Position numbers and translations under genes: made by a program
NCBI GenBank assembly: GCA_905373195.1
Contig: CAJPSG010000043.1
Coordinates: 1 to 7,412, forward strand
DNA length: 7,412 nt
Direction: 5' to 3'
Source of the DNA: Kingella oralis
GTDB taxonomy: Bacteria; Pseudomonadota; Gammaproteobacteria; Burkholderiales; Neisseriaceae
In this document: piece by piece, positions 1-5,340 of the stretch
Layout: every line of letters begins with the position of its first letter
Numbering within the stretch: position 1 is the first letter of the stretch
The notes under the pieces: generated by a model
What the model saw: the letters and a program-made list of their open reading frames with translations, nothing else
Database searches by the model: none
What the model was told of the DNA's origin: nothing

Positions 1-20
1 GTCGGGCATAAATGCCCGAC
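1..20. repeat. 20-base palindrome, 9-base arms with AA spacer
   Basis: GTCGGGCAT is followed by AA and its exact reverse complement. It lies at the extreme left edge, so its left flank is not visible. It has the same architecture (9-base arms, 2-base spacer) as the palindromes at 96-115 and 7118-7137, but a different arm sequence. It is probably a dispersed intergenic repeat or the hairpin of a transcript entering from the left; the sequence does not decide. Confidence 0.6.
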
Positions 21-33
21 CTACTGATAAACA

Positions 34-80
34 GTTTCAGGCTGCCTAAACGCGGGCGCAATGCTGAGGCAGCCTGAAAC
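34..80. repeat. Inverted pair of DNA uptake sequences
   Basis: Exact DUS copies lie at 36-47 (minus orientation) and 67-78 (plus orientation). The perfect stem is 14 bp (34-47 with 67-80), with a 19-base loop. There is no T-tract on either side. It could end a transcript from a gene left of the window, but no such gene is visible, so it is reported as a DUS pair and not as a terminator. Confidence 0.85.
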
Positions 81-95
81 GCATCCCGCGCCCCT

Positions 96-115
96 ACGGC
101 TTGCTGGCAAGCCGT
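96..115. repeat. 20-base palindrome ACGGCTTGC-TG-GCAAGCCGT
   Basis: Perfect 9-base arms are separated by TG. The identical arms recur at 7118-7137 with AA as spacer, about 7 kb away. Two copies of the same arms in gene-free DNA at both ends of the window suggest a small dispersed repeat family. Confidence 0.65.
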
Positions 116-180
116 GTTCTTGCGTCAAATTTGCATGGGGCAAAGTGGGCGTTTAAGCGGGCTGTTTTCGTGCAAAGTGT

Positions 181-223
181 GTTTCAGGCTGCCTATGGGT
201 TGATGCAATAGGCAGCCTGAAAC
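181..223 (-). terminator. DUS-pair hairpin downstream of mgtE
   Basis: A 16-bp perfect stem (181-196 with 208-223) has an 11-base loop and contains exact DUS copies at 183-194 and 210-221. It begins 12 bases after the mgtE stop codon, the usual place for a Neisseriaceae DUS-pair terminator. No T-tract follows on the minus strand, so termination strength is uncertain. Confidence 0.65.
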
Positions 224-234
224 GCCATTTGAGC

Positions 235-1671
235 TCAATGTTTAAGCAAAAATATCGTCGCCAGCCCCAAGAAAATCAAAAACCCGCCCGAATCGGTAAA
301 CGCCGTAATCAACACCGAGCTGCCGCGCGCGGGGTCTTTGCCCCATTTTTCCATGCACACGGGAATCATCACGCCCAAAAACGCCGCCAGCAGCAAGTTT
401 AACGTCATCGCCGCCACCATCACCAAGCCAATGCCCACATTGTGATACAGCGCAAACGACACCAGCCCCATCACGCTGCCCCAAATCAAGCCGTTCACCA
501 AAGCCACGCCCAGCTCTTTTTTCAGCAGCCTGAAAGCCTGCGCATTGGAAATTTGCGAGTTGGCGAGCGAGCGCACAATCATGGTAATCGTTTGGTTGCC
601 TGAATTGCCGCCGATGCCCGCCACAATCGGCATCAGCGTTGCCAGCGCCACAATTTGCGCAATCGCGCCTTCAAACACGCCAATCACGCGGCTGGAAACA
701 AACGCCGTTACCAAATTCACCGCCAGCCACACCCAGCGGTTTTTCACCGAATCCCACACAGGTGCGAACAAATCTTCATCTTCGTCCAAACCCGCCATGT
801 TCAGCATATCCGCTTCGCCTTCTTCGCGGATAACATCCACCATCTCGTCCACGGTGAGCCGCGCGATGAGCTTTTTGTTTTCATCCACCACGGGCGCGGT
901 TACCAAGTCGTAGCGTTCAAACGCGGCGGCGGCTTCTTCCACGTCGTCTTCGGGGCGAAATTTCACCACGTCTTTTGCCATGATGTTTTCCACCACTTCT
1001 TCGGGGTCGGCCACCAGCAATTTGCGAATGGGCAACACGCCTTGCAAGATGTCGTTGTCGTCCACCACAAAGATTTTGTCGGTGTGGTCGGGCAGGCTGT
1101 CAAAACGGCGCAAATAGCGCAGCACCACTTCGCAGGTTACATCGCCGCGGATGCTCACGATTTCAAAGTTCATCACCGCGCCCACTTGGTTGTCGGCATA
1201 CGACATAGCAGCCTGAACTTGGGCGCGCTCTTCTTCATCGCGCGTTTGCAATACTTCATCCACCACATGAGTGGGCAAGTCGTCCGCCAAGTCTGCCAAA
1301 TCGTCGGCTTCCATGTCTTCCACCGCGGCAACCAGCTCGGATTTGTCCATCGCTTCAATCAGGCTTTCGCGCACGCTGTCGGATACTTCCAGCAACACAT
1401 CGCCGTCTTCTTCGGGCGAGGCGAGTTTCCACACCAGCACGCGCTCTTTGGGCGGCAGGCTTTCCAACACAGCCGCCACGTCGGCGGGGTGCAATTCGTG
1501 CAAGATGCCAATCAGCATTTGCAGTTTGGCATTGGCGTGTGGCTCGGCTAGGGTAAATTGTTCGCTGATTTCGGAATAGTGTTCCAGCAAATGCGCGGCG
1601 AGTTTGTGGATATGCTCAATATCGGCAGAAAGTTGCTCGGAATCGCTGTGGTTGTGGATGGGATTTTCCAT
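235..1671 (-). CDS. mgtE: Magnesium transporter MgtE
   Basis: This 478-residue protein is a Mg2+-selective inner-membrane channel that closes when cytoplasmic Mg2+ is high. It has the full family layout: an acidic helical MgtE N-domain (about 45-150), two CBS domains (about 160-222 and 225-285), a linking plug-helix region (about 285-310) and five expected membrane helices (about 313-477). The family signature GIGGNSGNQ is at 352-360. KDPARGSS at 445-452 is followed by TAFTD, whose Asp460 should be the pore Mg2+-binding aspartate (Asp432 in the Thermus protein, from memory). Length is slightly above the roughly 450 usual for the family because of an extra His/Glu-rich N-terminus. The ATG has a GGAG ribosome site (1677-1680) five bases upstream. 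It is divergent from the symporter gene and ends before a DUS hairpin. Identification is very secure. Confidence 0.97.
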   Translation of the reverse strand: MENPIHNHSDSEQLSADIEHIHKLAAHLLEHYSEISEQFTLAEPHANAKLQMLIGILHELHPADVAAVLESLPPKERVLVWKLASPEEDGDVLLEVSDSVRESLIEAMDKSELVAAVEDMEADDLADLADDLPTHVVDEVLQTRDEEERAQVQAAMSYADNQVGAVMNFEIVSIRGDVTCEVVLRYLRRFDSLPDHTDKIFVVDDNDILQGVLPIRKLLVADPEEVVENIMAKDVVKFRPEDDVEEAAAAFERYDLVTAPVVDENKKLIARLTVDEMVDVIREEGEADMLNMAGLDEDEDLFAPVWDSVKNRWVWLAVNLVTAFVSSRVIGVFEGAIAQIVALATLMPIVAGIGGNSGNQTITMIVRSLANSQISNAQAFRLLKKELGVALVNGLIWGSVMGLVSFALYHNVGIGLVMVAAMTLNLLLAAFLGVMIPVCMEKWGKDPARGSSVLITAFTDSGGFLIFLGLATIFLLKH

Positions 1672-1681
1672 AAATGCTCCG

Positions 1682-1715
1682 CCTGCCTGATGGCGACGGG
1701 CGACATTTAGGCAGG
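1682..1715 (-). promoter_or_regulatory. Leader hairpin abutting the mgtE ribosome site
   Basis: In the mgtE transcript, CCTGCCT (1715-1709) can pair with AGGCAGG (1688-1682). An inner ATG/CAT pairing extends the stem after a small bulge. The 3' arm ends one base before the GGAG ribosome site at 1680-1677. Such a position could modulate ribosome access. It does not resemble the long M-box magnesium riboswitch, and a regulatory role is inferred only from position. Confidence 0.35.
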
Positions 1716-1846
1716 TTTAGTTGATGGGGGTTGAAGGGTTTAATGTGAACGTGCTACTGGGGAGGTCGTCCATTATTTGATTTTGGGTTGTGAAAAACGG
1801 GGCGTATTTTACATGAATTTGCAGTGGTGCTTGATGGATTTTGCTC

Positions 1847-1858
1847 AGGCAGCCTGAA
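1847..1858 (+). repeat. DNA uptake sequence, unpaired
   Basis: Exact AGGCAGCCTGAA followed by AC. It has no inverted partner nearby. With the copy at 1914-1925 it forms a same-orientation pair 67 bases apart, so it does not make a hairpin. Confidence 0.9.
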
Positions 1859-1913
1859 ACGGCGTTTCTGCGCAGCCAAAACGGCACGCGCGCCGGCAAG
1901 CATTTGCGCGAAA

Positions 1914-1925
1914 AGGCAGCCTGAA
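1914..1925 (+). repeat. DNA uptake sequence, unpaired
   Basis: Exact AGGCAGCCTGAA followed by AT, about 70 bases before the symporter start and just upstream of the likely symporter promoter. Same orientation as the copy at 1847-1858. Confidence 0.9.
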
Positions 1926-1949
1926 ATCCTTTGTTATGCGCCCATTTTG

Positions 1950-1955
1950 TAGTAT
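1950..1955 (+). promoter_or_regulatory. Possible -10 box of the symporter gene
   Basis: TAGTAT matches 4 of 6 bases of the sigma-70 -10 consensus and lies 40 bases before the ATG. TTGTTA at 1931-1936 is a fair -35, but the 13-base spacing is too short. This is weak evidence; the rph -10 box sits at a similar distance from its start codon. Confidence 0.3.
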
Positions 1956-1995
1956 CCTTGCGCTCCTTTAAATTTCTTAACACAAGTGATACAAC

Positions 1996-2967
1996 ATGGA
2001 AGCCATCCGAAAACTCAGCCAATTTGTAGGGAAAACGTTTGCCTTGTGGGCGGCGTTGTTTGCTTATATCGGGTTTATTTCGCCCGAAGCGTTTAAATGG
2101 GTGTTGCCGCTGATTCCCTATCTGCTGGGCATTATTATGTTTGGCATGGGGCTAACCTTGTCGCCCAACGATTTTAAGATTATCGGGCAGCAGCCCAAGG
2201 CGGTGATTGTGGGCGTGGTGGCGCAGTTTGCGATTATGCCGAGCATTGCTTTTGTGCTGGCGAAGGCGTTTAACTTGCCTGCGGATATTGCGGTGGGCGT
2301 GATTTTGGTGGGGTCTTGCCCTGGGGGCACGGCTTCTAATGTAATTACTTATTTGGCAAAGGGCAATGTGCCGCTGAGCGTGGCGGTTACTTCGGTGTCC
2401 ACGCTGCTCGCGCCCGTGCTTACGCCTGCGGTGTTTTATGTGTTTGCTAATCAATGGCTGCAAATCAACGCGGGTTCTATGTTTATTTCCATCGCGCAGA
2501 TTGTGATTTTGCCGATTGTGTTGGGCGTGTTGGTGCACAAGTTTTTCCGCAAGCAAACGGATGCGGCGGTGGAAGTTTTGCCTTTGGTATCAGTGGTATC
2601 GATTGTGTTGATTATTGCGGCGGTGGTGGGCGCGAGCAAAGTGCGGATTGAGGAAAGCGGCGCGCTGATTTTTGCGGTGGTGATTTTACACAATGGCTTG
2701 GGTTATTTGCTCGGCTTTTTGGCGGCGCGCGTGATGGGCTTGCCGTATGACGCGCAAAAAACGCTGGCGGTGGAAGTGGGCATGCAAAACTCGGGCTTGG
2801 GCGTAACGTTGGCGAAGCTGCATTTTGCTGCGCTGCCTGTGGTGGCCGTGCCCAGCGCGATTTTTAGCGTGTGGCACAATATTTCGGGGGCGTTGCTGGC
2901 GACTTATTGGGCGGCGAAGTTTGAACGCGATAAGCAGGCGAAGGCGGCGCAGCAAAATAAATCGTAA
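1996..2967 (+). CDS. Bile acid:sodium symporter family transporter (ASBT_NM-like)
   Basis: This 323-residue inner-membrane protein belongs to the BASS family and is expected to have ten membrane helices and two Na+ sites. It strongly resembles the crystallised meningococcal ASBT_NM, and residue numbers appear to coincide. The Na+-site residues known for that protein are all present: Gln77, Ser114 and Asn115 in CPGGTASNV, Ser128, Thr132, and Glu260 and Gln264 in VEVGMQNSG. The substrate-crossover residues Asn265 and Asn295 (SVWHNISG) are kept too. The physiological substrate of bacterial members is unlikely to be bile acid; pantoate or ketopantoate (as for PanS) is a better guess, but no pantothenate gene is nearby. 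The ribosome site is weak (AAGTGA before ATG). The C-terminus is a polar Lys/Gln-rich tail. The gene is followed by a DUS hairpin. Confidence 0.93.
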   Translation: MEAIRKLSQFVGKTFALWAALFAYIGFISPEAFKWVLPLIPYLLGIIMFGMGLTLSPNDFKIIGQQPKAVIVGVVAQFAIMPSIAFVLAKAFNLPADIAVGVILVGSCPGGTASNVITYLAKGNVPLSVAVTSVSTLLAPVLTPAVFYVFANQWLQINAGSMFISIAQIVILPIVLGVLVHKFFRKQTDAAVEVLPLVSVVSIVLIIAAVVGASKVRIEESGALIFAVVILHNGLGYLLGFLAARVMGLPYDAQKTLAVEVGMQNSGLGVTLAKLHFAALPVVAVPSAIFSVWHNISGALLATYWAAKFERDKQAKAAQQNKS

Positions 2968-2972
2968 AACTG

Positions 2973-3010
2973 TTTTCAGGCTGCCTTGATGCGTTGAGGC
3001 AGCCTGAAAA
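2973..3010 (+). terminator. DUS-pair hairpin after the symporter gene
   Basis: A 14-bp perfect stem (2973-2986 with 2997-3010) has a 10-base loop and exact DUS copies at 2975-2986 and 2997-3008. It starts 6 bases after the symporter stop. No T-tract follows: the stem ends in AAAA and the next gene's ribosome site is only 7 bases further on, so readthrough into the lipoprotein gene is plausible. Confidence 0.65.
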
Positions 3011-3027
3011 GCTATTGGGAGACCGTG

Positions 3028-3216
3028 ATGCGAAAAATGGGATTAGCTGCTTTGCTGTGTTTGGCGTTGGCAAGCTGCGCCAGCACAGGCTCGGGCGCGT
3101 CGTTTGGCTCGGGCGAGACGGCGCGCAAGATTACGCGGGCAACGGAATATATTGTGTTTACGCCGTTGTGTTTGCTGTATGGGATTTGCCCTGATTTGGG
3201 GGATGATGAGTTTTAG
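3028..3216 (+). CDS. Small putative lipoprotein, function unknown
   Basis: A 62-residue protein from the ATG at 3028. A GTG three bases earlier would add one residue, but GGAG at 3018-3021 is spaced six bases from the ATG and only three from the GTG, so the ATG is preferred. It has a classic type II signal: Arg2-Lys3, a hydrophobic stretch (about 5-15), then lipobox LASC with Cys17. The mature chain would be about 46 residues: a Ser/Gly-rich linker, then a segment with two more cysteines (around TPLCLLYGICPD) and an acidic end. No lipoprotein-sorting Asp follows Cys17 (Ala, Ser come next), which fits outer-membrane retention. It faintly recalls small YceK-type lipoproteins, but I do not recognise a family. 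DUS hairpins flank it on both sides. Confidence 0.75.
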   Translation: MRKMGLAALLCLALASCASTGSGASFGSGETARKITRATEYIVFTPLCLLYGICPDLGDDEF

Positions 3217-3227
3217 CGGGGCGTGTT

Positions 3228-3263
3228 TTTCAGGCTGCCTTTGAACAATAAGGCAGCCTGAAA
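3228..3263 (+). terminator. DUS-pair hairpin after the lipoprotein gene
   Basis: A 14-bp stem (3228-3241 with 3250-3263) has an 8-base loop and exact DUS copies at 3229-3240 and 3251-3262. It begins 11 bases after the lipoprotein stop. No T-tract follows. Together with the hairpin at 3366-3408 it separates the convergent lipoprotein and yicC genes. Confidence 0.65.
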
Positions 3264-3351
3264 CGCATAAACAATCGAACAAGCATTGTGCCCGCCCAAA
3301 GCTTGTTTGCCTGAGCAACATCATGGCGACAAGCCATCTCCGCTCCATTTG

Positions 3352-3363
3352 CGGCAGCCTGAA
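3352..3363 (+). repeat. Near-DUS, 11 of 12 bases
   Basis: CGGCAGCCTGAA differs from the DUS only at the first base. It stands three bases before an exact copy in the same orientation (3367-3378), giving a head-to-tail tandem. Confidence 0.6.
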
Positions 3364-3365
3364 AA

Positions 3366-3408
3366 AAGGCAGCCTGAAAACGCCCCAACCGCATTTTCAG
3401 GCTGCCTT
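3366..3408 (-). terminator. Rho-independent terminator of yicC built from a DUS pair
   Basis: A 15-bp perfect stem (3366-3380 with 3394-3408) has a 13-base loop and exact DUS copies at 3367-3378 and 3396-3407. Read on the minus strand it lies 26 bases after the yicC stop and ends in GCCTTTTTTC, so it has a real U-tract. It is the best canonical terminator among the DUS pairs here. Confidence 0.85.
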
Positions 3409-3434
3409 ATTATTTCGCACTGCTTACCGCGCCG

Positions 3435-4307
3435 TCATTCAATATTCTGCACTTGCTCGCGCATCTGCTCAATCAACACTTTCAATTCCACCGAAACTTG
3501 CGTGCATTCATTAGCAATCGCTTTGCTGCCCAGCGTGTTGGCTTCGCGGTTCAGCTCTTGCATCAGAAAATCCAGCCGTTTGCCAATCGTGCCGTTGTGT
3601 TGGGTAACGATGCGGCGCACTTCGGTGATGTGCGTGTGCAGGCGGTTAAACTCTTCATCCACATCGGCTTTTTGCATATACAGCGCAAATTCTTGTTTCA
3701 GGCGGTCTTCGTCAATGCTCGCCACCGCTTCTTGCAAGCGGCGGCGGCTGCGTGCCAAGTGTTCTTGCAAAAGCTGCGGGAACAATTCTTCCAACGCGCC
3801 GATGATGGCTTGCATCAAATCCAGCCGTTCCAAAATATGCGCTTGCAGTTTTTCGCCTTCGCGCTCGCGGCTGGCAACAAATTCGTCCACCGCTTGCGAA
3901 AGCAGCCGCAACACCGTCTCTTGCAAGGCATCGCTGTCCACGTCTGCGCTGATGATGACATTGGGAAATTTTAAAATATCGGCGATGGTGAGCTTGCCCA
4001 AGCCGCTGTGTTTTTTGCGCCATTTGCTGTTAAGCTCGGCTAATTCGTTTACAAGATCTTGGTTGATGTGCAAGCTGTCTGCGCCGTGGGCGGTGTTGCT
4101 AAGTTGGATGCGGCATTCAATTTTGCCGCGCGAAACTTTGCTGCTAATCAGCTCGCGCATCGCGCCTTCCAACACGCGCAAATCGTCGGGGATTTTAAAT
4201 TGCACGTCTAAAAAGCGGTGATTTACGGCGCGAAGTTCCAGTTCTATGCGTTTGCCTGCAATTTCGCCTTGGGCGTTGGCAAAGCCTGTCATGCTGCGTA
4301 CGGTCAT
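3435..4307 (-). CDS. yicC: YicC family endoribonuclease
   Basis: A 290-residue protein of normal family length. It has the N-terminal YicC domain (SMTGFA at 5-10, RAVNHRFLD at 26-34, RGKIEC at 60-65) and the C-terminal DUF1732 domain (KADVDEEFNRLHTH at 213-226, GKRLDFLMQELNRE at 242-255, then NTLGSKA). Family members in E. coli and Bacillus are endoribonucleases; YicC has been linked to small-RNA turnover. The middle (about 125-200) is rich in Glu, Arg and Leu and is probably helical. The ATG has a good AAGGA ribosome site six bases away (4314-4318). It is divergent from rph, as in E. coli, which supports a shared role in RNA processing. It ends before a T-tract terminator. Confidence 0.95.
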   Translation of the reverse strand: MTVRSMTGFANAQGEIAGKRIELELRAVNHRFLDVQFKIPDDLRVLEGAMRELISSKVSRGKIECRIQLSNTAHGADSLHINQDLVNELAELNSKWRKKHSGLGKLTIADILKFPNVIISADVDSDALQETVLRLLSQAVDEFVASREREGEKLQAHILERLDLMQAIIGALEELFPQLLQEHLARSRRRLQEAVASIDEDRLKQEFALYMQKADVDEEFNRLHTHITEVRRIVTQHNGTIGKRLDFLMQELNREANTLGSKAIANECTQVSVELKVLIEQMREQVQNIE

Positions 4308-4342
4308 GTTTTTTCCTTTGTGTAACGTTGAAAAACGGGGCT

Positions 4343-4348
4343 ATGGTA
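4343..4348 (-). promoter_or_regulatory. Possible -10 box of yicC
   Basis: On the minus strand TACCAT (4 of 6 consensus) lies about 36 bases before the yicC ATG. The -35 region would fall inside the DUS at 4362-4373, whose minus-strand TTCAGG is only a partial -35 match. Weak call. Confidence 0.25.
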
Positions 4349-4361
4349 ACACAAAGCGGAT

Positions 4362-4412
4362 AGGCAGCCTGAAACAAAGCGAAATGCCGTTAAAATGATT
4401 TTCAGGCTGCCT
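4362..4412. repeat. Inverted DUS pair between divergent yicC and rph
   Basis: Exact DUS copies at 4362-4373 (plus) and 4401-4412 (minus) form a 13-bp stem (4362-4374 with 4400-4412) around a 25-base loop. It lies between the candidate -10 boxes of two divergent genes, so it is not a terminator of either. A structural or regulatory role is possible but not shown. Confidence 0.85.
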
Positions 4413-4447
4413 CTGTTTCGCCTGTTTAGCCCGCCCAGCAAACCCGC

Positions 4448-4453
4448 TATAAT
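4448..4453 (+). promoter_or_regulatory. rph promoter, perfect -10 TATAAT
   Basis: A perfect sigma-70 -10 box lies 32 bases before the rph ATG, leaving a leader of about 25 bases. The -35 is poor (TTTAGC at 4425-4430, 17-base spacing, 3 of 6). Position and perfect match make it the likely rph promoter. Confidence 0.65.
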
Positions 4454-4485
4454 TTCGCCCATTTCAACCCATCCGAAAGAGAGCC

Positions 4486-5217
4486 ATGAGCTACCAACGC
4501 ACCGCCCGCGCCGCCCACCAACTGCGTCCCATCGCCATCACACCCAATTTTTTGCCCCATGCCGATGGCTCGGTGTTGATGGTGTGCGGCAACACCAAAG
4601 TCATCTGCACTGCCACGGTGGACGAAAACGTGCCACCGTTTTTGCGCGGCAAAAATCAAGGCTGGGTAACGGCGGAATACGGCATGCTGCCCGCCTCCAC
4701 CCAATCGCGCATGAAACGCGAAGCCGCTGCGGGCAAGCAATCGGGGCGCACGCAAGAAATCCAGCGGCTCATCGGGCGCAGCCTGCGCGCCTGCGTGGAT
4801 TTAACTTTGCTGGGCGAACGCCAAATTTTAATTGACTGCGATGTCATCCAAGCCGACGGCGGCACGCGCACCGCCAGCATCACAGGTGCGTTTGTTGCGC
4901 TGAAAATCGCCATCCAAAAATTGCTGGATAACGGCACATTGCCCGCCAGCCCGCTCATCGGCAGCGTTGCCGCCATTTCCGCAGGCATGGTAAACGGCAC
5001 GCCGCTGCTGGATTTGGATTACCCCGAAGATTCAGGCTGCGACAGCGATGTGAACATTGTGATGCTGAACGCTGAGAATATTATTGAAATTCAAGGCACG
5101 GCAGAAGGCGCGGCGTTCAGCGTTGCCGAATTGAACGCGCTGATTGCACTGGCGCAGCAAGGCATCGCCCAACTTACCTCCGCGCAGCAACAGGCGTTTC
5201 AGACTGCCTTTGCGTGA
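4486..5217 (+). CDS. rph: Ribonuclease PH
   Basis: RNase PH is a cytoplasmic 3'-5' phosphorolytic exoribonuclease that trims tRNA 3' ends, releasing nucleoside diphosphates and usually working as a hexamer. The 243-residue length is typical. Seen in order: an N-terminal RPIAI strand (14-18), [12 protein letters not shown] (34-45), [14 protein letters not shown] (59-72), the Arg-rich [16 protein letters not shown] (87-102), [19 protein letters not shown] (117-135) with the phosphate-binding Gly-Thr-Arg, and acidic DLDYPEDS (176-183). It appears intact, unlike the frameshifted rph of E. coli K-12. The start follows a modest GAGAG site (4481-4483 plus upstream). The last codons (FQTAFA) run through a one-mismatch DUS that forms half of the terminator hairpin. 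It is divergent from yicC. Confidence 0.96.
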   Translation: MSYQRTARAAHQLRPIAITPNFLPHADGSVLMVCGNTKVICTATVDENVPPFLRGKNQGWVTAEYGMLPASTQSRMKREAAAGKQSGRTQEIQRLIGRSLRACVDLTLLGERQILIDCDVIQADGGTRTASITGAFVALKIAIQKLLDNGTLPASPLIGSVAAISAGMVNGTPLLDLDYPEDSGCDSDVNIVMLNAENIIEIQGTAEGAAFSVAELNALIALAQQGIAQLTSAQQQAFQTAFA

Positions 5218-5247
5218 TGCGGGTAAGCCCGTAGAGGCAGCCTGAAA
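5197..5247 (+). terminator. Compound hairpin overlapping the rph stop
   Basis: A one-mismatch DUS inside the last rph codons (5198-5209, TTCAGACTGCCT) pairs with an exact DUS at 5235-5246. The outer stem is 13 bp with a single A-C mismatch. Nested inside is a CGGG-TAAG-CCCG hairpin (5220-5231). The rph stop codon lies in the loop. No T-tract follows, so it may act on mRNA stability as much as termination. Confidence 0.55.
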
Positions 5248-5279
5248 ACGATGCGAAACACACCACGCGGCAACAAGCG

Positions 5280-5318
5280 TTTCAGGCTGCCTTTAAACGT
5301 GCCAAAGGCAGCCTGAAA
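5280..5318 (+). terminator. Second DUS-pair hairpin between rph and the channel gene
   Basis: A 15-bp perfect stem (5280-5294 with 5304-5318) has a 9-base loop and exact DUS copies at 5281-5292 and 5306-5317. It ends 22 bases before the next ATG, without a T-tract. No convincing promoter lies between it and the channel gene, so it may attenuate readthrough from rph. Confidence 0.55.
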
Positions 5319-5340
5319 AACAAAAACACAAGGACACACC

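Larger units (their letters stand above)
1672..1995. other. Divergent mgtE/symporter control region (324 bases)
   Basis: No gene is supported here. The region holds the leaders and presumably the promoters of two divergent genes, two exact DUS copies in the same orientation (1847-1858 and 1914-1925), and a leader hairpin next to mgtE. A weak minus-strand -10-like TAAAAT lies at about 1807-1812, without a convincing -35. The open frame on the minus strand across 1717-2022 translates DUS sequence and symporter antisense and is not credible. Confidence 0.6.

Noticed and set aside
655..1551. 298-codon plus-strand frame opposite mgtE
   Set aside because: It is antisense to a clearly coding MgtE gene, is extremely rich in His and Phe, and has no family signature.
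1672..1850. M-box magnesium riboswitch before mgtE
   Set aside because: The leader has only a small hairpin near the ribosome site; I do not see the long conserved M-box architecture.
1717..2022. 101-codon minus-strand frame in the divergent region
   Set aside because: It runs from inside the symporter gene through two DUS copies, has no ribosome site I can see and no family resemblance.
3025..3027. GTG as start of the lipoprotein gene
   Set aside because: It is only three bases from the GGAG site; the ATG at 3028 has six-base spacing and gives a normal signal peptide.
3286..4221. 311-codon plus-strand frame opposite yicC
   Set aside because: Its protein is a Ser/Cys/Arg-rich antisense translation of yicC and of DUS repeats, with no recognisable domain.
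4395..4835. 146-codon plus-strand frame starting before rph
   Set aside because: It overlaps rph in another frame; rph has all RNase PH motifs, so this is a shadow.
5031..5040. DUS core inside rph, and similar partial matches in mgtE at 523-534 and 1206-1217
   Set aside because: Only nine or ten bases match, and the bases encode conserved or ordinary residues; chance is likely.
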